Assembly: GCF_036227605.1 (NCBI RefSeq)
Contig: NZ_CP109487.1
Location: 682,001-746,000, forward strand
Direction of reading: 5' to 3'
Length of the DNA: 64,000 bases
Source of the DNA: Streptomyces sp. NBC_01439
GTDB taxonomy: Bacteria > Actinomycetota > Actinomycetes > Streptomycetales > Streptomycetaceae
How positions within the stretch are numbered: the stretch's first letter is position 1; each line of letters opens with the position of its first letter. Positions 18,869 through 26,424 of this stretch are shown here, piece after piece. The translations under genes and the position numbers were made by a program. The notes below the pieces were generated by a model, which was not told where the DNA came from, did no database searches, and saw only the letters and a list, made by a program, of their open reading frames with translations.

Positions 18869-20305
18869 GTGAACACCTACGTGCCACCCCGCTTCGACCC
18901 GACCCGCGTCCCCCACCTGCTGGGGTCCTTCGCGCCCGTGTCCGACGAGGTCGACGTCACGGACCTGGAGGTCACGGGCGAACTGCCGGACACCCTGGAC
19001 GGCCTGTACCTGCGCAACGGCCCCAATCCGCGGTTCACCCCGATCGGCTCGTACCTCTACCCCATCGACGGTGACGGCATGCTGCACGGCGTGTGGCTCT
19101 CCGGCGGGCGGGCCCGCTACCGCAACCGCTTCGTACGCACCCCCGCGCTGCTGGCCGAGGAACGGGCCGGCCGCGCCCTGTGGGGCGGCCTCGAATCGAT
19201 GATCGTGCCGGACGCCGACCAGGTGGGGCCGGAGCTCGCCGGCACCTTCCGGGACATGCCCGACATCAACGTCGTCCGGCACTCCGGACGCCTGCTGGCC
19301 CTCGCCGAGTCGGCCTGCCCGTTCCGGATCGACACCGAACTGGCGACGCTCGGCCGCGAGGACTTCGGCGGGGCGCTGCCCGCGGGCATCACCGCCCACC
19401 CGAAGATCGACCCAGTCACGGGCGAGATGGTCGTCTTCTGTTACGGCCTGGAGCCGCCCTACCTGACCTGGTCGGTCATCGACCGCGACGGCAGGGTCAG
19501 CCGCGGGCCCACTCCCGTCGACGGGGTGGACGAGCCGATGATGATCCACGACATGGCCCTGACCGGCCGCTACGCCGTCCTCGTCCTCGCCCCGGCCTTC
19601 TTCGACCTCGCCGCGGCCATGAGCGGCGGCTCCTTCCTGGCCTGGCGCCCCGAACGCGGCACCCGGGTGGCGCTGATCCCCCGCGACGGCGGACCGGTGC
19701 GCTGGGCGGCCGACGAGGCCTTCTGGGCGTGGCACACCGTGAACGCGTACGACGACGGCCCGGGCGCGGACGCCCCGGTGGTCCTCGACTACGTGCAGTG
19801 GAGCAGGCTCACCGTCGGCGGCCCGGAAGGGGACGGCGAACCGATCAGCGGTGGCCTGGTGCGGGCGCGCCTCGACCCTGCCGCCGGCAGCATGGTCCGT
19901 ACCCCCCTGGACGACGCGCGGGTGGAGTTCCCGCGGGTCGACGACCGGCGCATCGGGCGGCGCCACCGGCACACCGCGCTGGCCTCCGAAACCGGGCGGA
20001 CGGACCTGCTGCCGGGCGAGTTCGACGCCGTGCGCTGGTACGACGTCGAGCGCGGCACCTCCCGGGTCTGGCCGGCCGGGGACCTTTCCGTGGGCGAGCC
20101 GGTCTTCGCCCCCGCGCCGGGCTCGGGGACCGGCTCCGAGGAGGGCGGCCACTGGCTGACCTTCGCCACGGACCGCACCGACGGTTCGAGCTGGTTCCTG
20201 GTCATCCCCGCCGAGGATCCCGCCGCGGGCCCGGTGGCCCGCGCCCGCATCCCCGTGCGCGTCCCGCTCGGCCTGCACGGCTGCTGGCTGCCGACCGAGG
20301 AGTGA
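18869..20305 (+). CDS. Carotenoid cleavage oxygenase
   Basis: 478 residues, GTG at 18869 directly after GGGAGGT. Family signatures: LDGLYLRNGPNP near 47, and a PIDGDGMLHGVWL strand near 69. The four non-haem Fe(II) ligands are also visible: His in GITAHPKID near 179, MIHDMALT near 228, WAWHTVNAYDD near 292, and GLHGCW near the C-terminus. A seven-bladed propeller enzyme that cleaves carotenoids or related C=C substrates (such as stilbenes) using O2. No carotenoid synthesis genes are adjacent. It is the only gene of its unit. Confidence 0.95.
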   Translation: MNTYVPPRFDPTRVPHLLGSFAPVSDEVDVTDLEVTGELPDTLDGLYLRNGPNPRFTPIGSYLYPIDGDGMLHGVWLSGGRARYRNRFVRTPALLAEERAGRALWGGLESMIVPDADQVGPELAGTFRDMPDINVVRHSGRLLALAESACPFRIDTELATLGREDFGGALPAGITAHPKIDPVTGEMVVFCYGLEPPYLTWSVIDRDGRVSRGPTPVDGVDEPMMIHDMALTGRYAVLVLAPAFFDLAAAMSGGSFLAWRPERGTRVALIPRDGGPVRWAADEAFWAWHTVNAYDDGPGADAPVVLDYVQWSRLTVGGPEGDGEPISGGLVRARLDPAAGSMVRTPLDDARVEFPRVDDRRIGRRHRHTALASETGRTDLLPGEFDAVRWYDVERGTSRVWPAGDLSVGEPVFAPAPGSGTGSEEGGHWLTFATDRTDGSSWFLVIPAEDPAAGPVARARIPVRVPLGLHGCWLPTEE

Positions 20306-20393
20306 GACCCCGCCCGGCGCGCCGGCGCGGCGCGGCCGTACCACTCTGTTTCCTGGCCTCGGGAGGAAACAGCCGCGACGAACGGAGCGCGCT

Positions 20394-22046
20394 GTGAGCA
20401 GACCGATCCACCCCGCACCGGCACCTCCTCGGCGCGGTACGGCCGTCGCCTGTGCCGTCCTGCTGTTCGTGGCCCTCGCCTCGGGTACCGCGACCGGGGC
20501 GGACCCGACGCCGACCCCGCCCCCTTCTCCGTCTGCGACCACGCCGTCGGCGACGGGTGACACGGGAATCGCCGGCCTCGACCCGCGCATCACGGAGATC
20601 ATGCGCAAGCCGGACTACCGCAATGCCCAGTGGGGCCTGCTGCAGACCGACCCGGAGAGCGGCCGCGTGGTGCACAGCCTCTTCCCCGAGCAGTTCTTCA
20701 TTCCCGGATCCACCGCGAAGCTGATCAGCGTCTCGGGCCCGTGGCACACCCTCGGCGCCGACCACCGCTTCGTGACCCCGCTCTACGCGGTCGGCGCGCG
20801 CGACGGCGCCACGCTGACCGGTGACCTCGACCTCGTCGCCCAGGGCGACCTCACCATGGGCGGCCGGACGCGCCCCGACGGCACGGTCGCGTACACCGAC
20901 CTCGACCACACCTACGCCAACGACTTCCCCGGCGCGACCCTCACTCCGGAGAACCCGCTCGCCGGGATCGACCGGCTCGCCCGGCAGGTGCGCGACTCCG
21001 GCATCACCCGCGTCGACGGCGACGTGATCGTCGACAGCCGGCTGTTCGTCCCCGACCCGGAGCTCGTCCCCACCCCGACGCCCCTGATCATCAACGACAA
21101 CCTGATCGACCTCATGACCACCCCCGGGAGCCGGCCCGGCGCGGCCGCCCGGCTGGACTGGCGGCCCAAGGTCGCGCCCTACGAGGTCACCTCGGCGGTG
21201 AAGACCGTGGCGGCCGGGGAGCCGACCGCGGTCACGGTGACGGCCACCGACGGCGGCACCCGGATCCGCCTGACCGGGACGATCGCGGCGGACTCCGCAC
21301 CGCTGCTGCGCACCTCGCCGATCGGCGATCCGGCCGCCTTCGGCCGCGTCGCGCTGATCGAGGCCCTCGAACGTGCCGGGGTGCACGTCACCGCGGACCC
21401 GTCGGGCCCCAATCCGGTGGGGCGGCTGCCGCGCGACTACGACGGACGCCCGCGCGTGGCCGCGTACACCTCCCCGCCCTACGCCCAGTACGCCAAGCTG
21501 ATCCTCAAGGTCAGCCACAACCTGGGCGCCAACCTCGGCATTTGCCTGCTCGCCGTCACCGCGAAGAGCGACCAGTGCCCGGCCGGCTTCCCGGTGCTCG
21601 CCGACTTCCTCGACGAGGCCGGCGTCGACCGCGAGCAGGCGCAGCTCATGGACGGCCGGGGCGGAAACCCCGCCGACCGGGCCACGCCACAGGTGCTGGT
21701 GCAGATGCTGGCGTACTGGCAACGGACCCCGGACGCGCGGCTGTTCCGGGAGGCCCTGCCCATCCTCGGGGTGGACGGCCTGCTGGCCGAGAACTGCCGC
21801 AGCTGTCCGGCCCGGGGGAAGGTGTTCGCCAAGACCGGCGCGGCCGTCGGCGGTGACGCGCTCAACGACCGGCTGGCCGTGGGCGCCATCACCATCGCGG
21901 GCTACCTCGGCAAGGGCGGCGGCCGCTTCGACACCTTCTACGCGGGCGTCAACGGCGCCTCCACACCGGGCGCCGACCCCACCGAGGTGCTGGCCATCTC
22001 CAACGACCTCGCGATGATCGCCGCCTACCTCCAGGAGTCGTCCTAG
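20394..22046 (+). CDS. dacB: D-alanyl-D-alanine carboxypeptidase/endopeptidase (PBP4, peptidase S13)
   Basis: 550 residues, GTG at 20394. The N-terminal signal peptide ends near 35 and is followed by a Pro/Thr/Ser linker. Class C penicillin-binding motifs in order: SxxK as STAK (Ser near 106), SxN as SHN near 373, and KTG as AKTGA near 479. MDGRGGNP takes the usual SDGSG place. The intervening domains II/III are present. It trims or cleaves peptidoglycan peptides outside the membrane and is a penicillin target. A monocistronic unit followed by the VOC remnant. Confidence 0.92.
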   Translation: MSRPIHPAPAPPRRGTAVACAVLLFVALASGTATGADPTPTPPPSPSATTPSATGDTGIAGLDPRITEIMRKPDYRNAQWGLLQTDPESGRVVHSLFPEQFFIPGSTAKLISVSGPWHTLGADHRFVTPLYAVGARDGATLTGDLDLVAQGDLTMGGRTRPDGTVAYTDLDHTYANDFPGATLTPENPLAGIDRLARQVRDSGITRVDGDVIVDSRLFVPDPELVPTPTPLIINDNLIDLMTTPGSRPGAAARLDWRPKVAPYEVTSAVKTVAAGEPTAVTVTATDGGTRIRLTGTIAADSAPLLRTSPIGDPAAFGRVALIEALERAGVHVTADPSGPNPVGRLPRDYDGRPRVAAYTSPPYAQYAKLILKVSHNLGANLGICLLAVTAKSDQCPAGFPVLADFLDEAGVDREQAQLMDGRGGNPADRATPQVLVQMLAYWQRTPDARLFREALPILGVDGLLAENCRSCPARGKVFAKTGAAVGGDALNDRLAVGAITIAGYLGKGGGRFDTFYAGVNGASTPGADPTEVLAISNDLAMIAAYLQESS

Positions 22047-22068
22047 AGCCCGGCCCTATGCTGGGCCG

Positions 22069-22254
22069 ATGTCGTCGATCAAGAAGTTCCAAGTCACCTT
22101 CGACTGTGCGGAACCGGAGCGCCTCGCCGCACTCGAGGCCGAATGCGCACGGCTGGTCCCGCTCGGTGCGGTGCACGTGCGAACGCTGTACGACGGTACC
22201 GATTCGTGCATCCCGATGCTGGACATCGAGGGCAACGAGTTCTGCATCGACTGA
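22069..22254 (+). pseudogene. VOC/glyoxalase-like protein with large internal deletion
   Basis: 61 residues. The start (SSIKKFQVTFDCAEPERLA) and end (LYDGTDSCIPMLDIEGNEFCID) both match the ~140-150-residue Glyoxalase_6-type VOC proteins of actinomycetes. About 80 central residues are missing: the junction runs straight from the first beta-strand/helix to the C-terminal helix at ERLA/ERLAALEAE. In full-length relatives, ERLA occurs at both points, so an in-frame deletion between short direct repeats is the likely cause. The fold and metal site cannot form, so I class it as a remnant although the frame is open. Family recall is from memory. Confidence 0.7.
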
Positions 22255-22272
22255 GCGGGGGCGGGACCGCGG

Positions 22273-22776
22273 CTACGGCTGCGCCCAGGCGTGCAGCAGG
22301 GCCTCCCGCGCCCGCGGCTCGGGGGTGCCCTCCGGGGCGTACTCCCGTCCCCACTCCTCGAGGGCCCGCGGGTCGGCGGTTCCCGCCACGTAGCGGTCGA
22401 GCAGGTCCTGGGAGAGCCGTACCTCCTCGGCGGGATAGCCCGCCACCGCTGCGTGGACGGTGACCTCGTGCGTACCTTCCTCCGTTTCCAGGCGCAGCGT
22501 CATCTCGGGCGGACCCTCGCCGAGGTAGTCCGCTCCGATCGCGGCCGAGATCATCGCGCCGAGGGCCTTCGTCGCACGGCCCACCGGGTTGTGCCCGGGA
22601 ACGTCCTCGACCACGGCGGAACGCAACTCCGTCCAGGTCCACGTCCGGGGGCTGTCGGGGTCCATCGATTCCAGGCCCCCGGCGGTCAGCCGGACGCCGA
22701 CTCCGACGGCGTTCGGCGGCGACCCCACGTACACCGCGTCCGGAGTGACCCAGAACAGTCCGACCATCGCCGCCAC
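22273..22776 (-). CDS. Hypothetical cytosolic protein
   Basis: 167 residues if the GTG at 22776 (GGGAG 7 nt upstream) is the start; an ATG at 22878 gives a 201-residue alternative. Unrecognised family. The N-terminus VGLFWVTPDAVYVGSPP and the Trp-rich TWTWTELRSAVVEDVP suggest a PH-like or small beta domain. The C-terminal half is acidic and helical (ALLHAWAQP end). Similar streptomycete proteins starting MVGLFW are known to me only as hypotheticals. Tail to tail with the VOC remnant. Confidence 0.6.
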   Translation of the reverse strand: MAAMVGLFWVTPDAVYVGSPPNAVGVGVRLTAGGLESMDPDSPRTWTWTELRSAVVEDVPGHNPVGRATKALGAMISAAIGADYLGEGPPEMTLRLETEEGTHEVTVHAAVAGYPAEEVRLSQDLLDRYVAGTADPRALEEWGREYAPEGTPEPRAREALLHAWAQP

Positions 22777-23187
22777 GCACCGCTCCCCGCTCTCGTCCCC
22801 GACCCACCATCCATACCGCCCGCCGGGAACGGAGGGCCGCAGACACACCGGACGGCCGCCGTACCGCGCGCGGGGCATGAGGGACCGGGCGCGGTGCACC
22901 GCATGAAGCGTCGGGGCAGGATCCACCGAAGCGCGACCGCCGTCTGAACGCCCGCCTCGGCCGTCCTCCCCCAGGAGGAGGTGTTGACGAGTGAACGGGC
23001 GGGTCCTTCCCCGGAAGTCCCGCCGGATCAGCGGATCTTGAGGGTGAGTCTCGGCCACATGTCCGGAATTCAGGTAATACGTGCGGAGGATGGAAGGTCG
23101 TTCCCGGGAGGGATCCGGTCTGACCAGCTCGTCCAACACAGTCGAGGCGCAAGCGATTTCCCCAGACAAAGGAACGGGGCCACACGC
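22777..23187. other. 411-bp divergent region
   Basis: This lies between the hypothetical gene and the secreted peptidase. It contains a Cys/Arg-poor stretch that would be coding only if the longer start of the minus gene is used. AT content rises near 23030-23190. I found no clear promoter; a CCTCC-CCA-GGAGG dyad lies near 22966-22980. Confidence 0.35.
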
Positions 23188-24822
23188 ATGAAGCGTCTCG
23201 CACCGCTGCTCGCCACCTCCGGATTATTGGCCACCGCCCTGACCGGGCTGGCGGCGCCATCGGCCTCCGCCGCCCCGACCCCCGGGTACATGCGACAGAC
23301 ACCGGACTGGCACCGCTGCAGCCCCGATCGGCCGGCGGCGTACGAGTGCGCCACCCTCAAGGTGCCGCTCGACTACCAGCGTCCCGAAGGACGCACCTTG
23401 GACCTCGCCATCTCCCGGATGAAGAGCGAGAACCCCGCCGAGCGGCGTGGCGTCCTCCTCCTCAACCCGGGCGGCCCCGGCACCTCGGGTCTCCACCGGC
23501 CGCTACGGACGAATGCCGAGATGCCCAAGGACGTCCGCGACCGCTACGACCTCATCGGCTTCGACCCGCGCGGCGTCGGTGAGAGCAGCCCGATCGGCTG
23601 TGGTGATCTGAGCGAAGCGGAGGTGGGCGTCGGCGGGGCGTACCGGCCCGAGACCTTCGCCTCGGACGTGGCCTGGGCGCGCGGAATCGCCGACAAGTGC
23701 CGTGCGAAGTCGGGCGATGTGATTCCGTACATCACCACCCGCAACACGGCGCGCGACATGGACGTCATCCGCGCCGCACTGGGGGAACGGACGGTCTCGT
23801 ACCTGGGCTACTCGTACGGGACGTACCTCGGCGCGGTGTACTCCCAGATGTTCCCCGAGCGCACCGACCGGTTCGTCCTGGACAGCGGCGTGGACCCGGG
23901 GCGCGTCTGGCGCGGCATGATCCAGGCGTGGGGAACCGGAGCCGAGCCCGCCTTCGAGCGGTGGACGCGGTGGGCGGCCGAGCGCTCGGACGCCTATGGG
24001 CTCGGCGCCACGCCCGAGGCGGTCTCGGCCACCTTCTGGGCACTGGTGGCGCGGGCCGACCGGGACCCGTTCATGCACTACGGGGAGAAGGTGACGGGTG
24101 ACTACATCAGGGCCGACCCGTCGCTCTTCTTCGATCCCCGCGGTGCCTCGGCCGTCGTCAAGTCCATCAAGGCGTCGGCCGACAAGACGCCCCAGCCGCC
24201 GGGTGGCACCGATCCGGGCGCGAGCGGGAAGGGCGCCGACGGGAAGGGGCCCGGTGCGCAGTCGCCGCTCGGCGGAGTCCGGGCCGTCGGCCCGGGTGTC
24301 GGCGCGGGTGTCGGCGCGGGTGTCGGCGCGGGAGGGGCGCCGGAGGGGCCGGACGCCCCTCCCGCGAGCAACGTCACCGCCGTGTACTGGGCCGTGGTGT
24401 GCGGGGACACGGACAGCTGGCCCCGCGATCCGGAGCAGTACGCGCGGGACGCGGCGCGGGACAAGGTGAAGCACCCGCTGTACGGGGACTTCGCGTCGAA
24501 CATCAAACCGTGCGCCTTCTGGCAGCGGCCGCTGGAGCCCGCCACGCCCATGAAGACCCGGGCCGATGTCCTGACCGTGCAGAACGAGTGGGACCCGATG
24601 ACCCCGCTCGAAACCGGCCAGGGGCTGCACCGGGCGCTCAAGGGGTCACGGATGGTGCTGGCGCTGGGGGGTGAGGGGCACGGTGTGTACCTCTCCAACC
24701 CCACGGCCTGCGCCAACACGCCCGTCAACGCGTACCTGTCGACGGGACGGCTGCCCGCGAAGGACGTGACCTGCCACAACCCGCCGCCCGCCCCGGATCC
24801 GGAGGCTGCCGGAGCCCGCTGA
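23188..24822 (+). CDS. Secreted tripeptidyl-aminopeptidase-like alpha/beta-hydrolase
   Basis: 544 residues from the ATG at 23188 (signal peptide MKRLAPLLATSGLLATAL, cleaved near SASAAP). The pattern follows the Streptomyces tripeptidyl aminopeptidase group: CATLKVPLDYQRPEGRTLDLAISR, LLLNPGGPGTSG (oxyanion), GFDPRGVGES, and nucleophile elbow GYSYGTYLG near 210. The C-terminal TAP-like domain has QNEWDPMTP (Asp near 469) and GEGHGVYL (His near 496). All catalytic residues are present. A Gly/Ala/Val-rich insert near 335-390 (from a 12-bp tandem repeat) separates the two halves. It likely trims N-terminal tripeptides from secreted proteins or nutrient peptides. Confidence 0.9.
   Translation: MKRLAPLLATSGLLATALTGLAAPSASAAPTPGYMRQTPDWHRCSPDRPAAYECATLKVPLDYQRPEGRTLDLAISRMKSENPAERRGVLLLNPGGPGTSGLHRPLRTNAEMPKDVRDRYDLIGFDPRGVGESSPIGCGDLSEAEVGVGGAYRPETFASDVAWARGIADKCRAKSGDVIPYITTRNTARDMDVIRAALGERTVSYLGYSYGTYLGAVYSQMFPERTDRFVLDSGVDPGRVWRGMIQAWGTGAEPAFERWTRWAAERSDAYGLGATPEAVSATFWALVARADRDPFMHYGEKVTGDYIRADPSLFFDPRGASAVVKSIKASADKTPQPPGGTDPGASGKGADGKGPGAQSPLGGVRAVGPGVGAGVGAGVGAGGAPEGPDAPPASNVTAVYWAVVCGDTDSWPRDPEQYARDAARDKVKHPLYGDFASNIKPCAFWQRPLEPATPMKTRADVLTVQNEWDPMTPLETGQGLHRALKGSRMVLALGGEGHGVYLSNPTACANTPVNAYLSTGRLPAKDVTCHNPPPAPDPEAAGAR
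24295..24330 (+). repeat. 12-bp tandem repeat, three perfect copies, inside the peptidase gene
   Basis: The unit GGTGTCGGCGCG is repeated at 24295, 24307 and 24319. It codes for a GVGA tetrapeptide series in the linker between the two catalytic halves. Length is a multiple of three, so copy-number change keeps the frame. Confidence 0.85.
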
Positions 24823-24841
24823 CGACCACCCGCCGACGCGC

Positions 24842-24891
24842 ACGGCTTCGCCGTCGGGCCGGGCCGGGCCCGGGGCCCGGGGCCCGGGGCC
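24842..24891 (+). terminator. Terminator hairpin and GC palindrome after the peptidase
   Basis: A 5-bp stem with a TTC loop (ACGGC-TTC-GCCGT, 24842-24854) lies 20 bp after the stop codon. An almost pure GGGCCC/CCCGGG run at 24866-24891 follows and can pair with itself in several registers. Together they are a plausible transcription end. Confidence 0.5.
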
Positions 24892-25048
24892 GCGGAGGGT
24901 CAGGTCCGGGATTTCCCCGACGGCCGTGCCACGGGTCCGGACCGCGGCGGCATTGCTGGCGGGATCCTCCTACGGCGGCGCTCGCGACGCGGAGCGCGGG
25001 CGCCGTGCCGCCGTCCCGTCGTCGCCACCGGAAAAGGACCAGCACCCC

Positions 25049-25216
25049 GTGGGAACCGAACCGCTCCCCCCAGGACAGCGCCTCGCCAAGGTCTGGCCCG
25101 TCTCGCACCACGGCCCCGTCCCGACCGCCGACCGCCGCGGCTTCTGGGAGGAGCGCCGCTTCCACAACATCGGCGACCCCTGGAAGGAACAGCGCCACTC
25201 CTACCAGGAGGAGTAG
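25049..25216 (+). pseudogene. N-terminal stub of a sulfite-oxidase-like (molybdopterin) oxidoreductase
   Basis: 55 residues from a GTG at 25049. LPPGQRLAKVWPVSHHGPVP is close to the leader of actinomycete sulfite-oxidase-like oxidoreductases (pattern LPPGQRxxxxWPVTHYGPVPK). The frame then diverges (RRGFWEERRFHNIGDPWKEQ) and stops where about 150 more residues, including the Mo-ligand Cys, should follow. It is either a decayed gene fragment or a tiny unrelated protein; the leader match favours a fragment. An upstream extension to 24926 has no support. Confidence 0.55.
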
Positions 25217-25298
25217 TCCGAAACCCCGGCTCCGCCCGTCACCGCCGGCCGTTAGGGTGAAACCCGACCCTCCGTGCAGAAAGGCCCTGCGGCTCGCT

Positions 25299-26249
25299 GT
25301 GACCGAATCACGTACGCACACCCTGTTCTCCTTCGGCACGCTGATGGAGGAGCGGGTCCAGAACGCCCTCTTCGGCGGAGCCGTGCCCACCTCCCCGGCC
25401 TCGCTGGCCGGTTACACCACCCGGCCCCTGAAGATCACCGATCCGGCCGTGATCGCCGCCAGCGGCCTGGACGTGCACCTGATCCTGGAGCGCAGGCTCG
25501 GCGCCTCGGTCGAAGGCGCGGTGCTCCACCTCACCGACCGCGAGCTCGCGGCGGCCGACGCCTACGAGGTGGACGACTACACCCGCCGCCGGGTGGTCCT
25601 CTCCTCCGGCGAAAGCACCTGGGCCTACCTGGACGCGAAGCCGCTGCGCCCGGCGGAGCGCATCGTCGTCGTGGGCGACAGCATCGCCTACGGACGCTGC
25701 GACCCGCGGGGCGGCTGGGCGGGCCACCTGGCGGCCGCCCACATCGCCGGGAACGAAGCCGAACGCCGGCTCTTCAACCTGGCGGTGCCCGGCAGCACCC
25801 TCGCCGACGTCGGCGAGCAGACGCCCGCACTCCTGGCGGCCCGCCGACCCGACACCCTCCTGGTCGCCGCCGGCATCAACGACTCCGCCGTACCGCTCGC
25901 CGGCGCGCAGGACATCGACGCCGACGCACCCGCTGATTTCGCGCCGCTCACCCACAGCCTCGACGCGCTGGCCGCCACCGCCCTGAGCCGGGGCGCCCGG
26001 CTCGTCGTCGCCGGACCGTCCTGGCTCGACGAGGACCGCACCCGCGACTACGAGGGCCTGCGCTTCACCCGGGCGCGCGCACTGGCCCTGCGCGCCTTCC
26101 TGCGGGCCTGGTGCGAGGCGAACCACATCGACCACCTCGACTTGTGGGAGCCGCTCCGGGAGCGGACCGACCTGCTCGCCGACGGCCTGCACCCCACCGC
26201 CGAAGGCCACCTGGCACTCTACGAGCACCTCGACGCGCTGGGCCGCTGA
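25299..26249 (+). CDS. Fusion of gamma-glutamylcyclotransferase-like and SGNH-hydrolase domains
   Basis: 316 residues, GTG start at 25299. The N-terminal ~115 residues are AIG2/GGCT-like: [30 protein letters not shown], a [17 protein letters not shown] strand, and [17 protein letters not shown]. The C-terminal ~190 residues are a GDSL/SGNH esterase: block [11 protein letters not shown] (Ser near 130), a Gly in [10 protein letters not shown], block III GIND, and block [12 protein letters not shown] (Asp/His near 300). All SGNH catalytic positions are present. GGCT-like proteins form 5-oxoproline from gamma-glutamyl amines. One polypeptide may process a gamma-glutamyl ester or amide in two steps, but no substrate is evident. 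Confidence 0.8.
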   Translation: MTESRTHTLFSFGTLMEERVQNALFGGAVPTSPASLAGYTTRPLKITDPAVIAASGLDVHLILERRLGASVEGAVLHLTDRELAAADAYEVDDYTRRRVVLSSGESTWAYLDAKPLRPAERIVVVGDSIAYGRCDPRGGWAGHLAAAHIAGNEAERRLFNLAVPGSTLADVGEQTPALLAARRPDTLLVAAGINDSAVPLAGAQDIDADAPADFAPLTHSLDALAATALSRGARLVVAGPSWLDEDRTRDYEGLRFTRARALALRAFLRAWCEANHIDHLDLWEPLRERTDLLADGLHPTAEGHLALYEHLDALGR

Positions 26250-26287
26250 CCACCTCACCGCCCTCGGCGGTCCGGGCGAAGCCGCTT

Positions 26288-26326
26288 GTAACCCCGGGGG
26301 CGCACCGCCCGTCACCTGCGCGCAAC
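26288..26326 (+). promoter_or_regulatory. GlnR-like nitrogen-control box upstream of nitrate reductase
   Basis: GTCAC-n6-GCAAC (26311-26326) fits the actinomycete GlnR half-site GTnAC-n6-GnAAC exactly. A second GTAAC sits 23 bp upstream (26288), close to the 22-bp period, but its partner half is degenerate (GGCGC). The site ends 98 bp before the nitrate reductase start. GlnR regulates nitrate assimilation genes in Streptomyces, so the position is right; the match is partial. Confidence 0.5.
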
Positions 26327-26424
26327 AGGGACTTCCTACGTTGGACCGCGACGGGACCGGCCTGCACACGGCCGCAGCGGCCCGGAGCGGTGCGGTGTCG
26401 GCCGAAGGCACGAGGAGGTCCGCG

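Noticed and set aside
24866..24891. GGGCCC palindrome run as a replication or recombination site
   Set aside because: Simple low-complexity GC sequence just after a stop codon, best explained as part of a terminator.
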